Assembly: GCF_001644665.1 (NCBI RefSeq)
Contig: NZ_CP011393.1
Coordinates: 558,001 to 622,000 of the forward strand
Length of the DNA stretch: 64,000 nucleotides
Reading direction: 5' to 3'
Source of the DNA: Fervidobacterium pennivorans
Lineage (GTDB): Bacteria; Thermotogota; Thermotogae; Thermotogales; Fervidobacteriaceae
The notes under the pieces were generated by a model. It made no database searches. It was not told the DNA's origin and saw nothing but the letters and a program-made list of their open reading frames with translations. The position numbers and the translations under genes are program-made. Positions 1 to 13,296 of this stretch are shown here, piece by piece; position 1 is the stretch's first letter; the number at the start of each line of letters is the position of its first letter.

Positions 1-2
1 TA

Positions 3-941
3 GTTCCAAAACGAGCTTTAGAAGTTGCAGCAAGTGGTGGGCATAATGTTTTGATGGTTGGACCACCGGGCACGGGAAAAACAATGTTTGCTCGAAGATT
101 TCCAACGATACTGCCACCTATGAGTGAACAGGAAATCATCGAAACTTCAAAGATATATAGTGCCATTGGTTTGTTGGATTCAAAACTTATAACTAAAAGA
201 CCCTTCAGAAGTCCTCACCATACTTCAAGTGCGGTGGCTATAATTGGCGGAGGTACCAATGTCAAACCTGGAGAGGTAACGCTTGCTCACAATGGCGTAT
301 TGTTCTTGGATGAACTTCCCGAATTTCGGAGGGATGTTTTGGAAGCGCTCCGTGAACCTCTTGAAGACGGCGTGGTTACTGTTTCTCGCTCAAAGGCAAC
401 GCATATCTTTCCTGCCAACTTTCAATTAATTGCGGCAATGAATCCGTGTCCATGTGGTTACTACGGAGACAAAGAAATAGCTTGCAAGTGTTCTCCTTAT
501 GAAATCAGAAAATACTGGAAAAATATATCAGGTCCCATACTTGACAGAATAGATATCCAAATCCAGGTTCCTAGAGTGTCTTACGAAGAGATACGTGGAA
601 AAACTTTACAAACGGACGGGGAATCAAGCGCGCAAATTCGTGAAAGGGTAATGAAAGCACGAGAAAAACAGCTGCATAGATACAAAGAAGAGAACATAAA
701 GCTAAATGCAAAGTTGACTCACAAAATGGTTGAGAAATATATTAAACTAGACGACAAAGCAGAGGAAATTTTGAAACTTTTTGTCACAAAACACAGGCTT
801 TCAGGAAGGGCTATAGATAAAATCTTGAAAGTTTCAAGAACCATCGCTGACCTCAACGGTGACGATATTGTCGATGCAAAAGCTGTTAGTGAAGCTTTGC
901 ATTACAGATTGAGCAGCATTGATTTTGAATTTGTACTTTGA
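3..941 (+). CDS. comM: ComM/YifB-family Mg-chelatase-like AAA+ ATPase (C-terminal part, cut by window edge)
   Basis: The reading frame is open from base 3, so the true start lies left of the window. The visible part begins just before a Walker A motif (GPPGTGKT) and carries the Walker B/DELPEF segment typical of YifB/ComM. It also has a CPCGYYGD...CKCS cysteine cluster and the C-terminal helical domain (LSGRAIDKILKVSRTIADL). ComM-type proteins are hexameric helicases that promote branch migration of integrated DNA during natural transformation; that role is known for the family and is inferred here. About 312 codons are present against about 500 in full-length homologues. The next gene follows after a 33-nt gap in the same direction. 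Confidence 0.93.
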   Translation, partial: VPKRALEVAASGGHNVLMVGPPGTGKTMFARRFPTILPPMSEQEIIETSKIYSAIGLLDSKLITKRPFRSPHHTSSAVAIIGGGTNVKPGEVTLAHNGVLFLDELPEFRRDVLEALREPLEDGVVTVSRSKATHIFPANFQLIAAMNPCPCGYYGDKEIACKCSPYEIRKYWKNISGPILDRIDIQIQVPRVSYEEIRGKTLQTDGESSAQIRERVMKAREKQLHRYKEENIKLNAKLTHKMVEKYIKLDDKAEEILKLFVTKHRLSGRAIDKILKVSRTIADLNGDDIVDAKAVSEALHYRLSSIDFEFVL

Positions 942-974
942 TAACAGTTTTTGAAAAAGTTAGGGGGAGTTTGT

Positions 975-2444
975 ATGGAAGAGCTAAAGAATTACTACAG
1001 ACGTGTTGCAAAGTATTCCAGTGCAGCTTCTTTGCTTTACTGGGATATGCAGACTTACATGCCAAAAGATGCAGGTCCCTACAGGGCAGAGGTTTTATCC
1101 GAGATAGGTACTTATGCTTTCAAAGCCATGATTGATGATGCTCTTGGCACACTTTTAGAAAGAGCTCAACCCCAAAATGAAATAGAAGAAAAGATAGTTT
1201 CTGTGGGGAAGAAGGAGTATTACAAGTATAAAAAAGTACCTCCTGAACTCTTTCAGGGGATAATGATGACATCAACAATGCTTGAGCAAAAATGGGAAAT
1301 TGCAAAATCAAAAGGGGATTTTGAAGAAGTAAGACCCCTGCTTGAAAAACTTGTAGAACTATCTAGAAAGTATGCAGAAATTTTAGGTTACGAAGAAGAA
1401 CCATACAACGCTTTGCTAGACCTCTATGAACCTGGTATGAAAGCAAGCGACGTGGAACAGATATTTAGCAGTGTTAAGACCTTTATTCTCGAAGTTCTTA
1501 AGAAAATAGAGAGCCTACCAAAAGCAGAAGACCCGTTTGATAGAGAAATCAGTGCTGAAAAACAAAAGGAATTTAGTATTTGGTTATTGCATTACCTTAA
1601 GTACGACTTCAACAAGGGTAGGTTAGACGTATCAACCCATCCATTCACAAATCCCATAGGTCTAAACGATGTTCGTATAACAACAAGGTATATTGTGAAC
1701 GACATGAGGAACTCTATCTATTCAACCATTCACGAATTTGGGCATGCGTTGTATGCGCTCTCCATTCCGGCAGAATTTTACGGTTTACCAATAGGTAGCA
1801 GCGCTTCTTATGGTTTTGATGAAAGTCAATCCCGATTTTGGGAGAATATAGTGGGCAGGAGCCTGGCATTTTGGAAAGGAATATATCAAAAGTTTGTGGA
1901 AATTATTCCAGAAATGAAAGAGTATACGGTTGAAGAGCTTTGGAGAGCAGTAAACAGAGTCCAAAGGTCCTACATTAGAACGGAAGCTGATGAGGTAACG
2001 TACAATTTACATATAATCATAAGATTCGAAATTGAACGTGCATTAATCAACGGTGAGTTGAATGTAAAAGATATACCAGATAAGTGGGCTGAACTATTTA
2101 AAGATTATATGGGCTTGGAGGTTCCGAATAACACACTTGGTTGTATGCAAGACCCGCATTGGTATGGTGGAAACTTTGGTTACTTCCCAACGTACGCACT
2201 TGGCAATCTCTATGCCGCCCAAATATTCGAGAAGTTAAAAGAAGAAATTGACTTTGATGGTGTAGTTTCAAAAGGTGAGTTTGACGTTATTAAAGACTTT
2301 CTGCGAGAAAAGATTCACACGAAAGGGAAGATGTATGAACCTGCTGAATTAATCAAGATGGTAACCGGTAAGCCACTATCTTATGAACCATTTGTTAGAT
2401 ACGTGAAAGAAAAATACTCTAAGGTGTATGGAATAGAACTTTGA
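975..2444 (+). CDS. M32-family metallocarboxypeptidase (thermostable carboxypeptidase 1 type)
   Basis: A 489-aa cytoplasmic zinc carboxypeptidase. The HExxH metal-binding motif appears as HEFGHALYAL near residue 260. The family segments DVRITTRY, GSSASYGFDESQSRFWEN and HIIIRFEIERALI are all present, and length matches the family (about 500 aa). M32 enzymes remove C-terminal amino acids with broad specificity and probably recycle peptides here. ATG 975 is preferred because AGGGGGAG lies 5 nt upstream; an in-frame TTG at 951 has no ribosome binding site. The gene lies downstream of comM in the same direction and is closed by a terminator at 2482. Confidence 0.93.
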   Translation: MEELKNYYRRVAKYSSAASLLYWDMQTYMPKDAGPYRAEVLSEIGTYAFKAMIDDALGTLLERAQPQNEIEEKIVSVGKKEYYKYKKVPPELFQGIMMTSTMLEQKWEIAKSKGDFEEVRPLLEKLVELSRKYAEILGYEEEPYNALLDLYEPGMKASDVEQIFSSVKTFILEVLKKIESLPKAEDPFDREISAEKQKEFSIWLLHYLKYDFNKGRLDVSTHPFTNPIGLNDVRITTRYIVNDMRNSIYSTIHEFGHALYALSIPAEFYGLPIGSSASYGFDESQSRFWENIVGRSLAFWKGIYQKFVEIIPEMKEYTVEELWRAVNRVQRSYIRTEADEVTYNLHIIIRFEIERALINGELNVKDIPDKWAELFKDYMGLEVPNNTLGCMQDPHWYGGNFGYFPTYALGNLYAAQIFEKLKEEIDFDGVVSKGEFDVIKDFLREKIHTKGKMYEPAELIKMVTGKPLSYEPFVRYVKEKYSKVYGIEL

Positions 2445-2481
2445 ACTTCTGAGCATTAAACTAACGAAAAACAACGGAAAA

Positions 2482-2508
2482 TGCCGGGATAACCCGGCAC
2501 TTTTCTTT
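2482..2508 (+). terminator. Intrinsic terminator after the M32 peptidase
   Basis: A perfect TGCCGGG/CCCGGCA stem with a 4-nt loop (2482-2499) is followed by a T-rich tract (CTTTTCTTTTG). It lies 38 nt after the peptidase stop codon. Confidence 0.9.
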
Positions 2509-2510
2509 TG

Positions 2511-2543
2511 TAAAAAAAAAAGTCCCCGGTTTGGTAACCGGGG
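2511..2543 (-). terminator. Intrinsic terminator of the hydCBA-rex operon
   Basis: On the minus strand a CCCCGGTT/AACCGGGG stem with a TGGT-type loop (2524-2543) is followed by a run of ten T (complement of the A run at 2512-2521). It lies about 110 nt beyond the rex stop codon and is the first strong terminator for the hydrogenase operon. Confidence 0.88.
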
Positions 2544-2625
2544 TGGGAAGGTGTGCTGGCCGTTGTGAGGTCGTTCCTCACTATATATATGCGCGTGGCG
2601 CATTATTGTTCGAATGTTCGAAGGT
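2544..2625 (-). other. Structured GC-rich 3' region or candidate small RNA downstream of rex
   Basis: Between the rex stop and the terminator lie three further inverted repeats in close succession: TTCGAA/TTCGAA (2608-2621), TGCGC/GCGCA (2590-2602) and GTGAGG/CCTCAC (2566-2581). No ORF is credible. The stretch is more GC-rich than the flanking AT-rich spacers. In AT-rich thermophiles such islands often mark structured RNA. It could be the 3' UTR of the operon or a separate small RNA that uses the terminator at 2524. It matches no RNA family I recognise. Confidence 0.35.
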
Positions 2626-2653
2626 TAAAAACTGCTTGAAAACTATTTAATTA

Positions 2654-5309
<2,656 letters not shown>

Positions 5310-5343
5310 TCACCCTCCCGAACTGACAATCAGGACTCACAAA

Positions 5344-7766
<2,423 letters not shown>

Positions 7767-7831
7767 TCAGGGCTAAATGGATAGAATCTATTTATCAATA
7801 CGTATCAACTCATCCAGCTAAACTAATTTTC

Positions 7832-7853
7832 TTTCGTGATACTTTTCACGAAA
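7832..7853. promoter_or_regulatory. Rex-like operator at the hydC start site
   Basis: A perfect inverted repeat TTTCGTGA-N6-TCACGAAA directly follows the -10 box, so a bound protein would block initiation. The layout resembles known Rex sites (TTGTGAA-N6-TTCACAA) with C-G replacing the second base pair. The same core, TCGTGA-N6-TCACGA, stands in front of the hydS cassette at 16,464. Binding by Rex is inferred from this and from the linked rex gene. Confidence 0.7.
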
Positions 7854-7882
7854 ATCATAAAACAAAATATTGCCTCTGTCAA
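7854..7882 (-). promoter_or_regulatory. Promoter of the hydCBA-rex operon
   Basis: A perfect -35 TTGACA (7882-7877), a 17-bp spacer and a -10 TATGAT (7859-7854) face hydC. The predicted start site falls inside the inverted repeat at 7832-7853. Confidence 0.8.
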
Positions 7883-8066
7883 GGGGCAGATTAGAAATTT
7901 TTCACGATATAAATGCATAAAAGCCTTGATTTAAGAAGGTAGGCATACTTATTTTAAGCATTGCAGATATGATTTCACAATGGTAAAGAAAGAGTGGAAT
8001 ATAAAAAAGTATTTACTTTTTTTGAAACGTAACTCCTCTTTCGACAACTAAGAACGACTGAGAAAA
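7883..8066. other. Spacer upstream of the hyd promoter
   Basis: This AT-rich stretch, part of the 339-bp gene-free interval 7728-8066, contains no ORF, tRNA or clear terminator. A single half-site TTTCACGATA occurs near 7900, without a matching left arm. Confidence 0.5.
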
Positions 8067-9386
8067 TTAAAATCTAAGACCACTTCCAAACATGAGGTAA
8101 AAAGAAAGTTCAGGAATGTTTTTTGTAAGATCCAACACACTCCTTAAAAATAGTAGAGGCCTATAAGGAATCCAATTGTCCGGTTCAATACCTATGTCGA
8201 AAGTGAGCAAAGAGAGAGGGAGGTTAATTAAAGGTGTTGTGAGTTCGAAAAATATGCCGATGGCTAAATTAAATTGTTCAAAAAAATGGTAATCGAGACT
8301 TATACCAGAATATAACTTTGTTTGGGATTCATTTTCTGTTCTTTGATTTGATACAATGCACTCCACACCAATTCTGGGAAAGCCTGCATAATTAAAAAGC
8401 AGCGAGAATGTAGTCAGTGTTGGTGAAGAGAAATATCCATAACTGTTTGAGATTTTAACTAAAAACCGCGTTTCATTCTCCTTTATGTCAGCAGAATGGT
8501 TGGTGAGCTCTTCGAATGTCTCCAGGTTGTAAAGATGCATATTTCTTTCTAATTCAGCTGTCACATTAAAGCTCTTAACATCTTCGTTTGGTCCCTTTAC
8601 ATAGAGTTCTATAATTGCTTTGTTTGATACATTACGAACAACAAATGATGTGCTCCAAACTGTAGATTGCTGTTTAACATTTTGGAGTATTGATAAAATA
8701 TCATACGGAGTTAATTCTACATCCTTTAAGTTTTCAAGTAAGGCTTTTGCTCTTTTGTAGCGACTTATAGATGTTGGATTATCAGGTTTGATATAATCAG
8801 CTGACAGGTAATGGTTTGTTAATACGTTTTCCCCTTCTATTACGTGCAGTTGATTGTTGACAAACTCAACAACAGCGGTGTTTCCAAATCTATCAGCCAA
8901 AAAATAGTGTACCATCGGATTGCCAAACAAAGTTCCAAATATTATGGACCTTTTTTTAAATAATGCTACAGCCGACTGTACATCGCTAGAAGTTTCTAAA
9001 ATTTCTCTTAGTATTTGCAAACTTATGCGCGTTGGTCTGAATAAATTTGGAATATTCCAGGAAAATGGTACAGCGGTTATTGCGATATACAAACCAGAGC
9101 TGTTTATACCTTCATATGGCATATCGGCTCCCAGCTGTTCCAAAAGTACCATCCCATACTTTTCGTTGTTTGGCGGAATGAACAATAAAAAGCCTTTTGG
9201 TGAATCCAAATCGCTGTTCTTTCCAATAATTATAGTTCCGTCGTTATTCCTATGATATACGATTGTACAAGCATGTAAATTTGAAGGTAAGAGATTTAAA
9301 GTCATTGAAAGCACAAAGAATACAACAAGCCTGGTAAACACCTTATTAATGATTTGTATGACACTCTGTAATAATCCATTCTCCAT
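8067..9386 (-). CDS. Secreted Ntn-type amidohydrolase (choloylglycine hydrolase/penicillin acylase-like) with a barrel-like C-terminal domain
   Basis: A 439-aa protein. A hydrophobic N-terminal segment (about 15-36) ends in LHA followed by Cys40, the expected N-terminal nucleophile after signal cleavage. Family features follow: CTIVYHRNNDGTIIIGKNSD, GINSSGLYIAI and VLTNH. Relatives cleave linear amides such as bile salts, penicillin V or acyl-homoserine lactones; the substrate here is unknown. After about residue 290 the protein is rich in alternating hydrophobic/aromatic strands and ends in FYLMFGSGLRF, like the last strand of an outer-membrane barrel. ATG 9386 is chosen (GGGGGTG upstream). 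It is the last gene of a locus with a LytTR two-component system. LHAC could alternatively be read as a poor lipobox. Confidence 0.75.
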   Translation of the reverse strand: MENGLLQSVIQIINKVFTRLVVFFVLSMTLNLLPSNLHACTIVYHRNNDGTIIIGKNSDLDSPKGFLLFIPPNNEKYGMVLLEQLGADMPYEGINSSGLYIAITAVPFSWNIPNLFRPTRISLQILREILETSSDVQSAVALFKKRSIIFGTLFGNPMVHYFLADRFGNTAVVEFVNNQLHVIEGENVLTNHYLSADYIKPDNPTSISRYKRAKALLENLKDVELTPYDILSILQNVKQQSTVWSTSFVVRNVSNKAIIELYVKGPNEDVKSFNVTAELERNMHLYNLETFEELTNHSADIKENETRFLVKISNSYGYFSSPTLTTFSLLFNYAGFPRIGVECIVSNQRTENESQTKLYSGISLDYHFFEQFNLAIGIFFELTTPLINLPLSLLTFDIGIEPDNWIPYRPLLFLRSVLDLTKNIPELSFYLMFGSGLRF

Positions 9387-9454
9387 TTTAATACACCCCC
9401 AGTACAAAGCGCGAAAAATTCAAATACAACTGTACAGTATCGCTTGGAACAAAA

Positions 9455-10177
9455 TTACTCCCTAAGACCTAATATCTTGAAGAAGTTGTACTGGTAGTTT
9501 CTTGAGACTTTTATCTCATCGTTGTTGTCCATTAGTACTATGTATGTATTTTGAAACCATTTTTTTATCTTTGAAATATGTTTTATGGAAATAATATAAC
9601 TTTTGTGAACTTGAACAAAATTGTTTGATGGAAGTTTTTTAAGTAGTACGTGAAGAGGCATGGTACATTCAAATATCTTATCTTTTGTTACTATGTGCAC
9701 GATTTTGTTGTTTGCCTCGAGATAGATAATTTCATCGGTGTCTAAAAGATAAATTTCATCGTTGTGTTTCACGGGAAGTTTTGAAAGCTTAGATATGTAG
9801 TATTCTGGTTTCTGCTTTTTCAAACCTAGTTTATATATTCTCTCAATAGTTTTATTCAATCTGTCTTTGGAAATAGGTTTTAGCACATAATCTATAGCAC
9901 ATTCTTCGAAGGCTTTCAACGTGTATTCATCGTACGCAGTTACAAATACGATATGTGGTTCGTACTCTATGTGCTCAAGAGCCTCAAACACGAGTCTATC
10001 ACCAACATTTATATCGAGAAAAAGTACATCTGGTTGAAGTAGATTGGCTTTTTTTATAAATTCTTCGCAATTAAATGCTTCAAAGAGTATTTTAATATTA
10101 CTATCAATTTCGTTGATTAGTCTCTTAATTCGTTCCATTGCCATGGGTTCATCTTCCACAATTCCACAAGTAAACAT
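9455..10177 (-). CDS. LytTR-family response regulator
   Basis: A 240-aa regulator with an N-terminal receiver domain (acidic pocket EDE at 8-10, phospho-acceptor D in DVLFLDIN, FVTAYDEYTLKAFE, DYVLKPIS) and a C-terminal LytTR DNA-binding domain (from about 140, with IIYLEANNKIVHIVTKD and FVQVHKSYIISIKHI). It follows the histidine kinase gene by 18 nt and is presumably its partner. LytTR regulators usually bind pairs of short direct repeats; I could not identify such a site with confidence. ATG 10177 has GGGGTGGAG upstream. Confidence 0.93.
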   Translation of the reverse strand: MFTCGIVEDEPMAMERIKRLINEIDSNIKILFEAFNCEEFIKKANLLQPDVLFLDINVGDRLVFEALEHIEYEPHIVFVTAYDEYTLKAFEECAIDYVLKPISKDRLNKTIERIYKLGLKKQKPEYYISKLSKLPVKHNDEIYLLDTDEIIYLEANNKIVHIVTKDKIFECTMPLHVLLKKLPSNNFVQVHKSYIISIKHISKIKKWFQNTYIVLMDNNDEIKVSRNYQYNFFKILGLRE

Positions 10178-10195
10178 TGCTCCACCCCTTTTGTT

Positions 10196-11185
10196 TCAAT
10201 GCGATTTAATCAATGGTATATGAATTGAAAAGATAGTAAGACCATTTTCCACATTAACCGACATTTTACCTTCAATAAAGGATAGTTGTTGACTAACTAT
10301 AGAAAGACCTGTTCCAAAGTGCTCTGGTTTAATTTCTCTTTGTGGGCTTCCTGTGTTAAGTATATCGATTCGTACATTCTCATTCTCTAAGCCTGCATGT
10401 ATTTCTATAATTCCTCCGGAATTAATCTTAATACCGTATTTTATAGCATTTTCGACAACAGGTTGAGTAATACCAGAAGGAATGATAGCATCTTTGACTG
10501 TCTCTTGAATTGTTATTTTGTATTCGAATTTAATCGGTAGGAGCATTTCTTTTTGTATTTCAAGGTACTTTTCTATGAAATCTAACTCTTCAAAAAGCGA
10601 CCACTGTTTCTTAAATTTTAGTACTTCTCTGTAATAATCGGAAACTCTAAGAGTGAATTCCTCTGCTCTCACTGGATTTCGCCTGACCGCTTCTGCAAGA
10701 AAGTTGAATGTATTAAATACAAAGTGTGGGTTTAGCTTCGCTCTCAGTAGTTCCATATGAAGATTTTGCAGTTCCTTTTCCAATTCTAATCTTCTCACCC
10801 TTTCCTTAAGAGCTGAGAGGTAATTTGCAGCGGATACGGATATTAAGAGGATAATTATCCAGTATATGTCTTTGACTCCTAAATTACTGTTTTGGAAATA
10901 CGAAATTTTTAATATACTCTCAGATACAAATACACTTAACACAATGCTGTATGCAATATTTATAACGGAGTAAAACAACATCTTAGATATTTTTTTCTCC
11001 GTTCTGTAGACTTTTGAAAAGACAGAGTATAAGAAGATACATAAGTTTATCAGCACAAAAGATAGCACAAATGGTGTATAGTAGTCCTTGAAGTCTACTG
11101 ATTTGAGTAAAAAGAAGTAGGGAATGAATATTGATGTTTCGATTACGATAAATTTAGAAATGGATCTACTCACTTTCCATTTCAT
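10196..11185 (-). CDS. LytS-type sensor histidine kinase
   Basis: A 329-aa membrane kinase. Four hydrophobic segments lie within residues 1-125, followed by a coiled linker (ALKERVRRLELEKELQNL). The His_kinase motif LNPHFVFNTFNFLAEA carries the phospho-acceptor His, and an HATPase domain has PVVENAIKYGI and GTGLSIV. No extracellular sensor domain is present, so the signal is probably sensed in or near the membrane. It forms a pair with the LytTR regulator downstream. ATG 11185 is preceded by AGGAGAA. Confidence 0.92.
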   Translation of the reverse strand: MKWKVSRSISKFIVIETSIFIPYFFLLKSVDFKDYYTPFVLSFVLINLCIFLYSVFSKVYRTEKKISKMLFYSVINIAYSIVLSVFVSESILKISYFQNSNLGVKDIYWIIILLISVSAANYLSALKERVRRLELEKELQNLHMELLRAKLNPHFVFNTFNFLAEAVRRNPVRAEEFTLRVSDYYREVLKFKKQWSLFEELDFIEKYLEIQKEMLLPIKFEYKITIQETVKDAIIPSGITQPVVENAIKYGIKINSGGIIEIHAGLENENVRIDILNTGSPQREIKPEHFGTGLSIVSQQLSFIEGKMSVNVENGLTIFSIHIPLIKSH

Positions 11186-11209
11186 TTATATTCTCCTTTT
11201 CTAAAGAAA

Positions 11210-11749
11210 TTAGAAGTTTTTAGAAACCATGTTTTGAAACCTCTTCTTTAAATCTTCGACGTAGGTCTTTGAATCTTTCATATTTTGAAGCTTTTCAAAA
11301 TAAAATGCAAATTTTACAGTATTCCTTTTCATTCCATAGGCATAAGTTATCATGTAGAGGATCTTTTTTTCACTTTCCAAGTCTATCTTTGATTTCTCTT
11401 TCAACAACAACAGAAACTCTCCATCTTCGATAATCATGTCTTGAGCAAGTCGGTTTGTATCAATGAATCTGAAAAATGCCTCCATCCTTATTATCCTTAT
11501 ATCCAGATTAAAAGGTTCTTGCTCTACAGCTCTGGAAAGTTGTGCACTCCCTACGTAGAAATAGAGAATGTTAAATGGAAAAAGTGCACTCGCACTCTTT
11601 TCAAGTGTGAGCGCACCTTCCTTAGCAACTTCAATCACAGTCGAAGCAAAACCAAACGTTAGAAGTACGTATGCAAAGATTGTGCAAATTAAGGTACGAA
11701 CAAACAATACTTTTAACACTTGTGACAATTCCAAAGATTTAGACCTCAT
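11210..11749 (-). CDS. Unrecognised membrane-anchored or exported protein, helical
   Basis: A 179-aa protein I do not recognise. One hydrophobic stretch near residues 12-35 could be a signal or anchor segment. The rest is predicted helical, with spacing suggestive of TPR-like repeats (SAQLSRAVEQEPFNLDIRI). ATG 11749 overlaps the upstream stop codon by one base (TGATG), so it is translationally coupled to the glycine-rich barrel gene. The position between that envelope protein and the sensor kinase suggests a sensory or accessory role; this is inference only. Confidence 0.65.
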   Translation of the reverse strand: MRSKSLELSQVLKVLFVRTLICTIFAYVLLTFGFASTVIEVAKEGALTLEKSASALFPFNILYFYVGSAQLSRAVEQEPFNLDIRIIRMEAFFRFIDTNRLAQDMIIEDGEFLLLLKEKSKIDLESEKKILYMITYAYGMKRNTVKFAFYFEKLQNMKDSKTYVEDLKKRFQNMVSKNF

Positions 11750-12420
11750 CAAAATCCGAATCCAACTCCTCCGTAGAATCCGTATGTCAGCAAGAAATTG
11801 TTGTATTGTGTTAATCCTTGCAAAGGCTTACCGTTAACAAGCCATCCGTCTGGGGAATATCCACCAATTGCAATTGTTCCAACTTCAAGTTGCATAAAAT
11901 CTGTAACTTTGACAGCAATGGCAAGATTTGCTGCAATGGAAATGTAACCTATGGAAGTGGTGAGATAGCCTTCGAGGGTTCCATCTTCGAGGTTGCTAAC
12001 GTTTGTGTTATTTTCATTCACCTTTCTTCCAAGAACTATGTCAATACTTCCAAAATACACGCCAGCAAGCAAGCTAACATTACCAAAAGAGATATTTTTG
12101 AGCCCACCGCCAAATCCACCGCCAACTTCAATTTTGTACTTCTTTCCGTCCTTTGTGACCTCTTTCTCTCCACCAAAACCGAACCCACCACCGTAAGTCA
12201 TACCGGGAACGCCACCATAACCATATCCACCAAATGCAATTATACCATCTGTAAATTCTGGCAAGTCTACAACCGGAATGTTTATGTTCTTCAGTCCGTA
12301 TAGGGTGCCACCAGGAATGTAAACAACTATCGGACCACCACCACCAAACTCGAACGCAAACCCAACAATACCTAACAGCGACAACCATAAAACAACCGCC
12401 AAAGATACGTTTTTCCTCAT
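11749..12420 (-). CDS. Glycine-rich exported protein, probably outer-membrane beta-barrel
   Basis: A 223-aa protein with a clear signal peptide (MRKN, then a hydrophobic core to GFAFEF). The mature part is glycine and aromatic rich, with alternating hydrophobic residues and repeated GGG/GYGYGG stretches. It ends in GFYGGVGFGF, a terminal-Phe strand typical of outer-membrane proteins. Thermotogota have an outer sheath (toga), so toga localisation is plausible. It resembles no named family that I can identify. ATG 12420 has GGAGGTGG 5 nt upstream. Confidence 0.7.
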   Translation of the reverse strand: MRKNVSLAVVLWLSLLGIVGFAFEFGGGGPIVVYIPGGTLYGLKNINIPVVDLPEFTDGIIAFGGYGYGGVPGMTYGGGFGFGGEKEVTKDGKKYKIEVGGGFGGGLKNISFGNVSLLAGVYFGSIDIVLGRKVNENNTNVSNLEDGTLEGYLTTSIGYISIAANLAIAVKVTDFMQLEVGTIAIGGYSPDGWLVNGKPLQGLTQYNNFLLTYGFYGGVGFGF

Positions 12421-12465
12421 ACAATCCACCTCCAAAAGTCTTTAGGTTCGCCCACTACATACCCT

Positions 12466-12487
12466 CTCTAAAAACAGCCGCTGCTGT
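12466..12487 (-). terminator. Weak terminator between the DUF4097-like and barrel genes
   Basis: On the minus strand ACAGC-AGCG-GCTGT is followed by TTTTTA. The stem has only five base pairs, so termination may be partial. Confidence 0.4.
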
Positions 12488-12491
12488 CAAA

Positions 12492-13085
12492 TCACCAGTT
12501 TTTCACAATGATATTTCTACCCTGAATGGTTACTTTATTCTCGTATCTCTTTTTGACATATACCGTTAAATTTGTTGATGCTGAATCAACGATTATTTCG
12601 ACCTTTCCATCAGACGAAAATTCATCGATGTATAATTCACCCTTAATCGTTGCCGTAGAAATCTTTATCTTTACAGGTCCTTTGATCAAAAGATTCTTAG
12701 ATGTAACGTTAACCGAAGAAATATCAACAAAAACATTATCTAAGACCCCTGATATAAGAACGCTCGCGGCGGAAATATTAATGTTCTTGAGCCCCCTAAT
12801 ACCAATTATGATACTCCCAGAGGCTTTGTTTAGTACTGTTCTTTCAGTATTGGAAGAGATATCAATTTTCTCACCTCGACCGTATAAAATTTCATCTTTC
12901 TCATTGTCAAACTGTATACTAAAACTTGCACCTAATATGTTAAGAACTGGATTTGAAACTGGAATTTTAATTAATCCCTCGGAGGAACTTTGCTTTGAAA
13001 TCATAAAATCCGTCGGCAGCAGAAGTATAAACAAAAACGTGAATAATAGCACACCTGCAATAATCTCCCTATATGTTATATCCAT
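12492..13085 (-). CDS. Membrane-anchored DUF4097-like beta-helical protein
   Basis: A 197-aa protein with one N-terminal transmembrane helix (IIAGVLLFTFLFILLLPTDF). Outside it are repeating short strands (IIIGIRGLKNINISAASVLISG, continuing with VNVTSKNLLIKG and IKISTATIKGEL) of the kind seen in DUF4097/DUF2154 'putative adhesin' proteins. Such proteins often accompany cell-envelope stress regulators. It has its own promoter and precedes the barrel/LytTR locus. ATG 13085 (AAGGTGG upstream) is preferred over GTG 13097. Confidence 0.6.
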   Translation of the reverse strand: MDITYREIIAGVLLFTFLFILLLPTDFMISKQSSSEGLIKIPVSNPVLNILGASFSIQFDNEKDEILYGRGEKIDISSNTERTVLNKASGSIIIGIRGLKNINISAASVLISGVLDNVFVDISSVNVTSKNLLIKGPVKIKISTATIKGELYIDEFSSDGKVEIIVDSASTNLTVYVKKRYENKVTIQGRNIIVKNW

Positions 13086-13146
13086 TTCTTCCACCACCTT
13101 TTACAGTTTAGAATGTTAATCACTTACAACAACATTATCTCACTAA

Positions 13147-13176
13147 AATTTACGCGAACAACAGAAATTTCGTCAA
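13147..13176 (-). promoter_or_regulatory. Promoter of the envelope/LytTR locus
   Basis: TTGACG (13176-13171), an 18-bp spacer and TAAATT (13152-13147) face the gene at 13085. Confidence 0.5.
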
Positions 13177-13230
13177 AGGTAAAAATCTTGGTGTAAGATG
13201 CAATTTTAGAGAGTAACCGAACAACTTAAC

Positions 13231-13265
13231 GATAAATAAAAAAGAGGCTGTTTTTTAGCCTCTTT
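13231..13265 (-). terminator. Terminator of the sensory hydrogenase cassette
   Basis: A nine-base-pair AAAGAGGCT/AGCCTCTTT hairpin (13241-13265) is followed on the minus strand by TTTATTTATC. It lies 31 nt after the phosphatase stop. Confidence 0.85.
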
Positions 13266-13296
13266 CCATTGTTATTTTGAAAAGTATCATGAAGAA

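Noticed and set aside
2544-2625. Possible 4.5S signal recognition particle RNA.
   Set aside because: The conserved GGAAGGAAGCAGCC-type apical motif is missing on both strands.
7890-7912. Second Rex-like site (TTTCACGATA) upstream of the hyd promoter.
   Set aside because: Only one half-site is present; no TCGTGA arm lies at the right distance.
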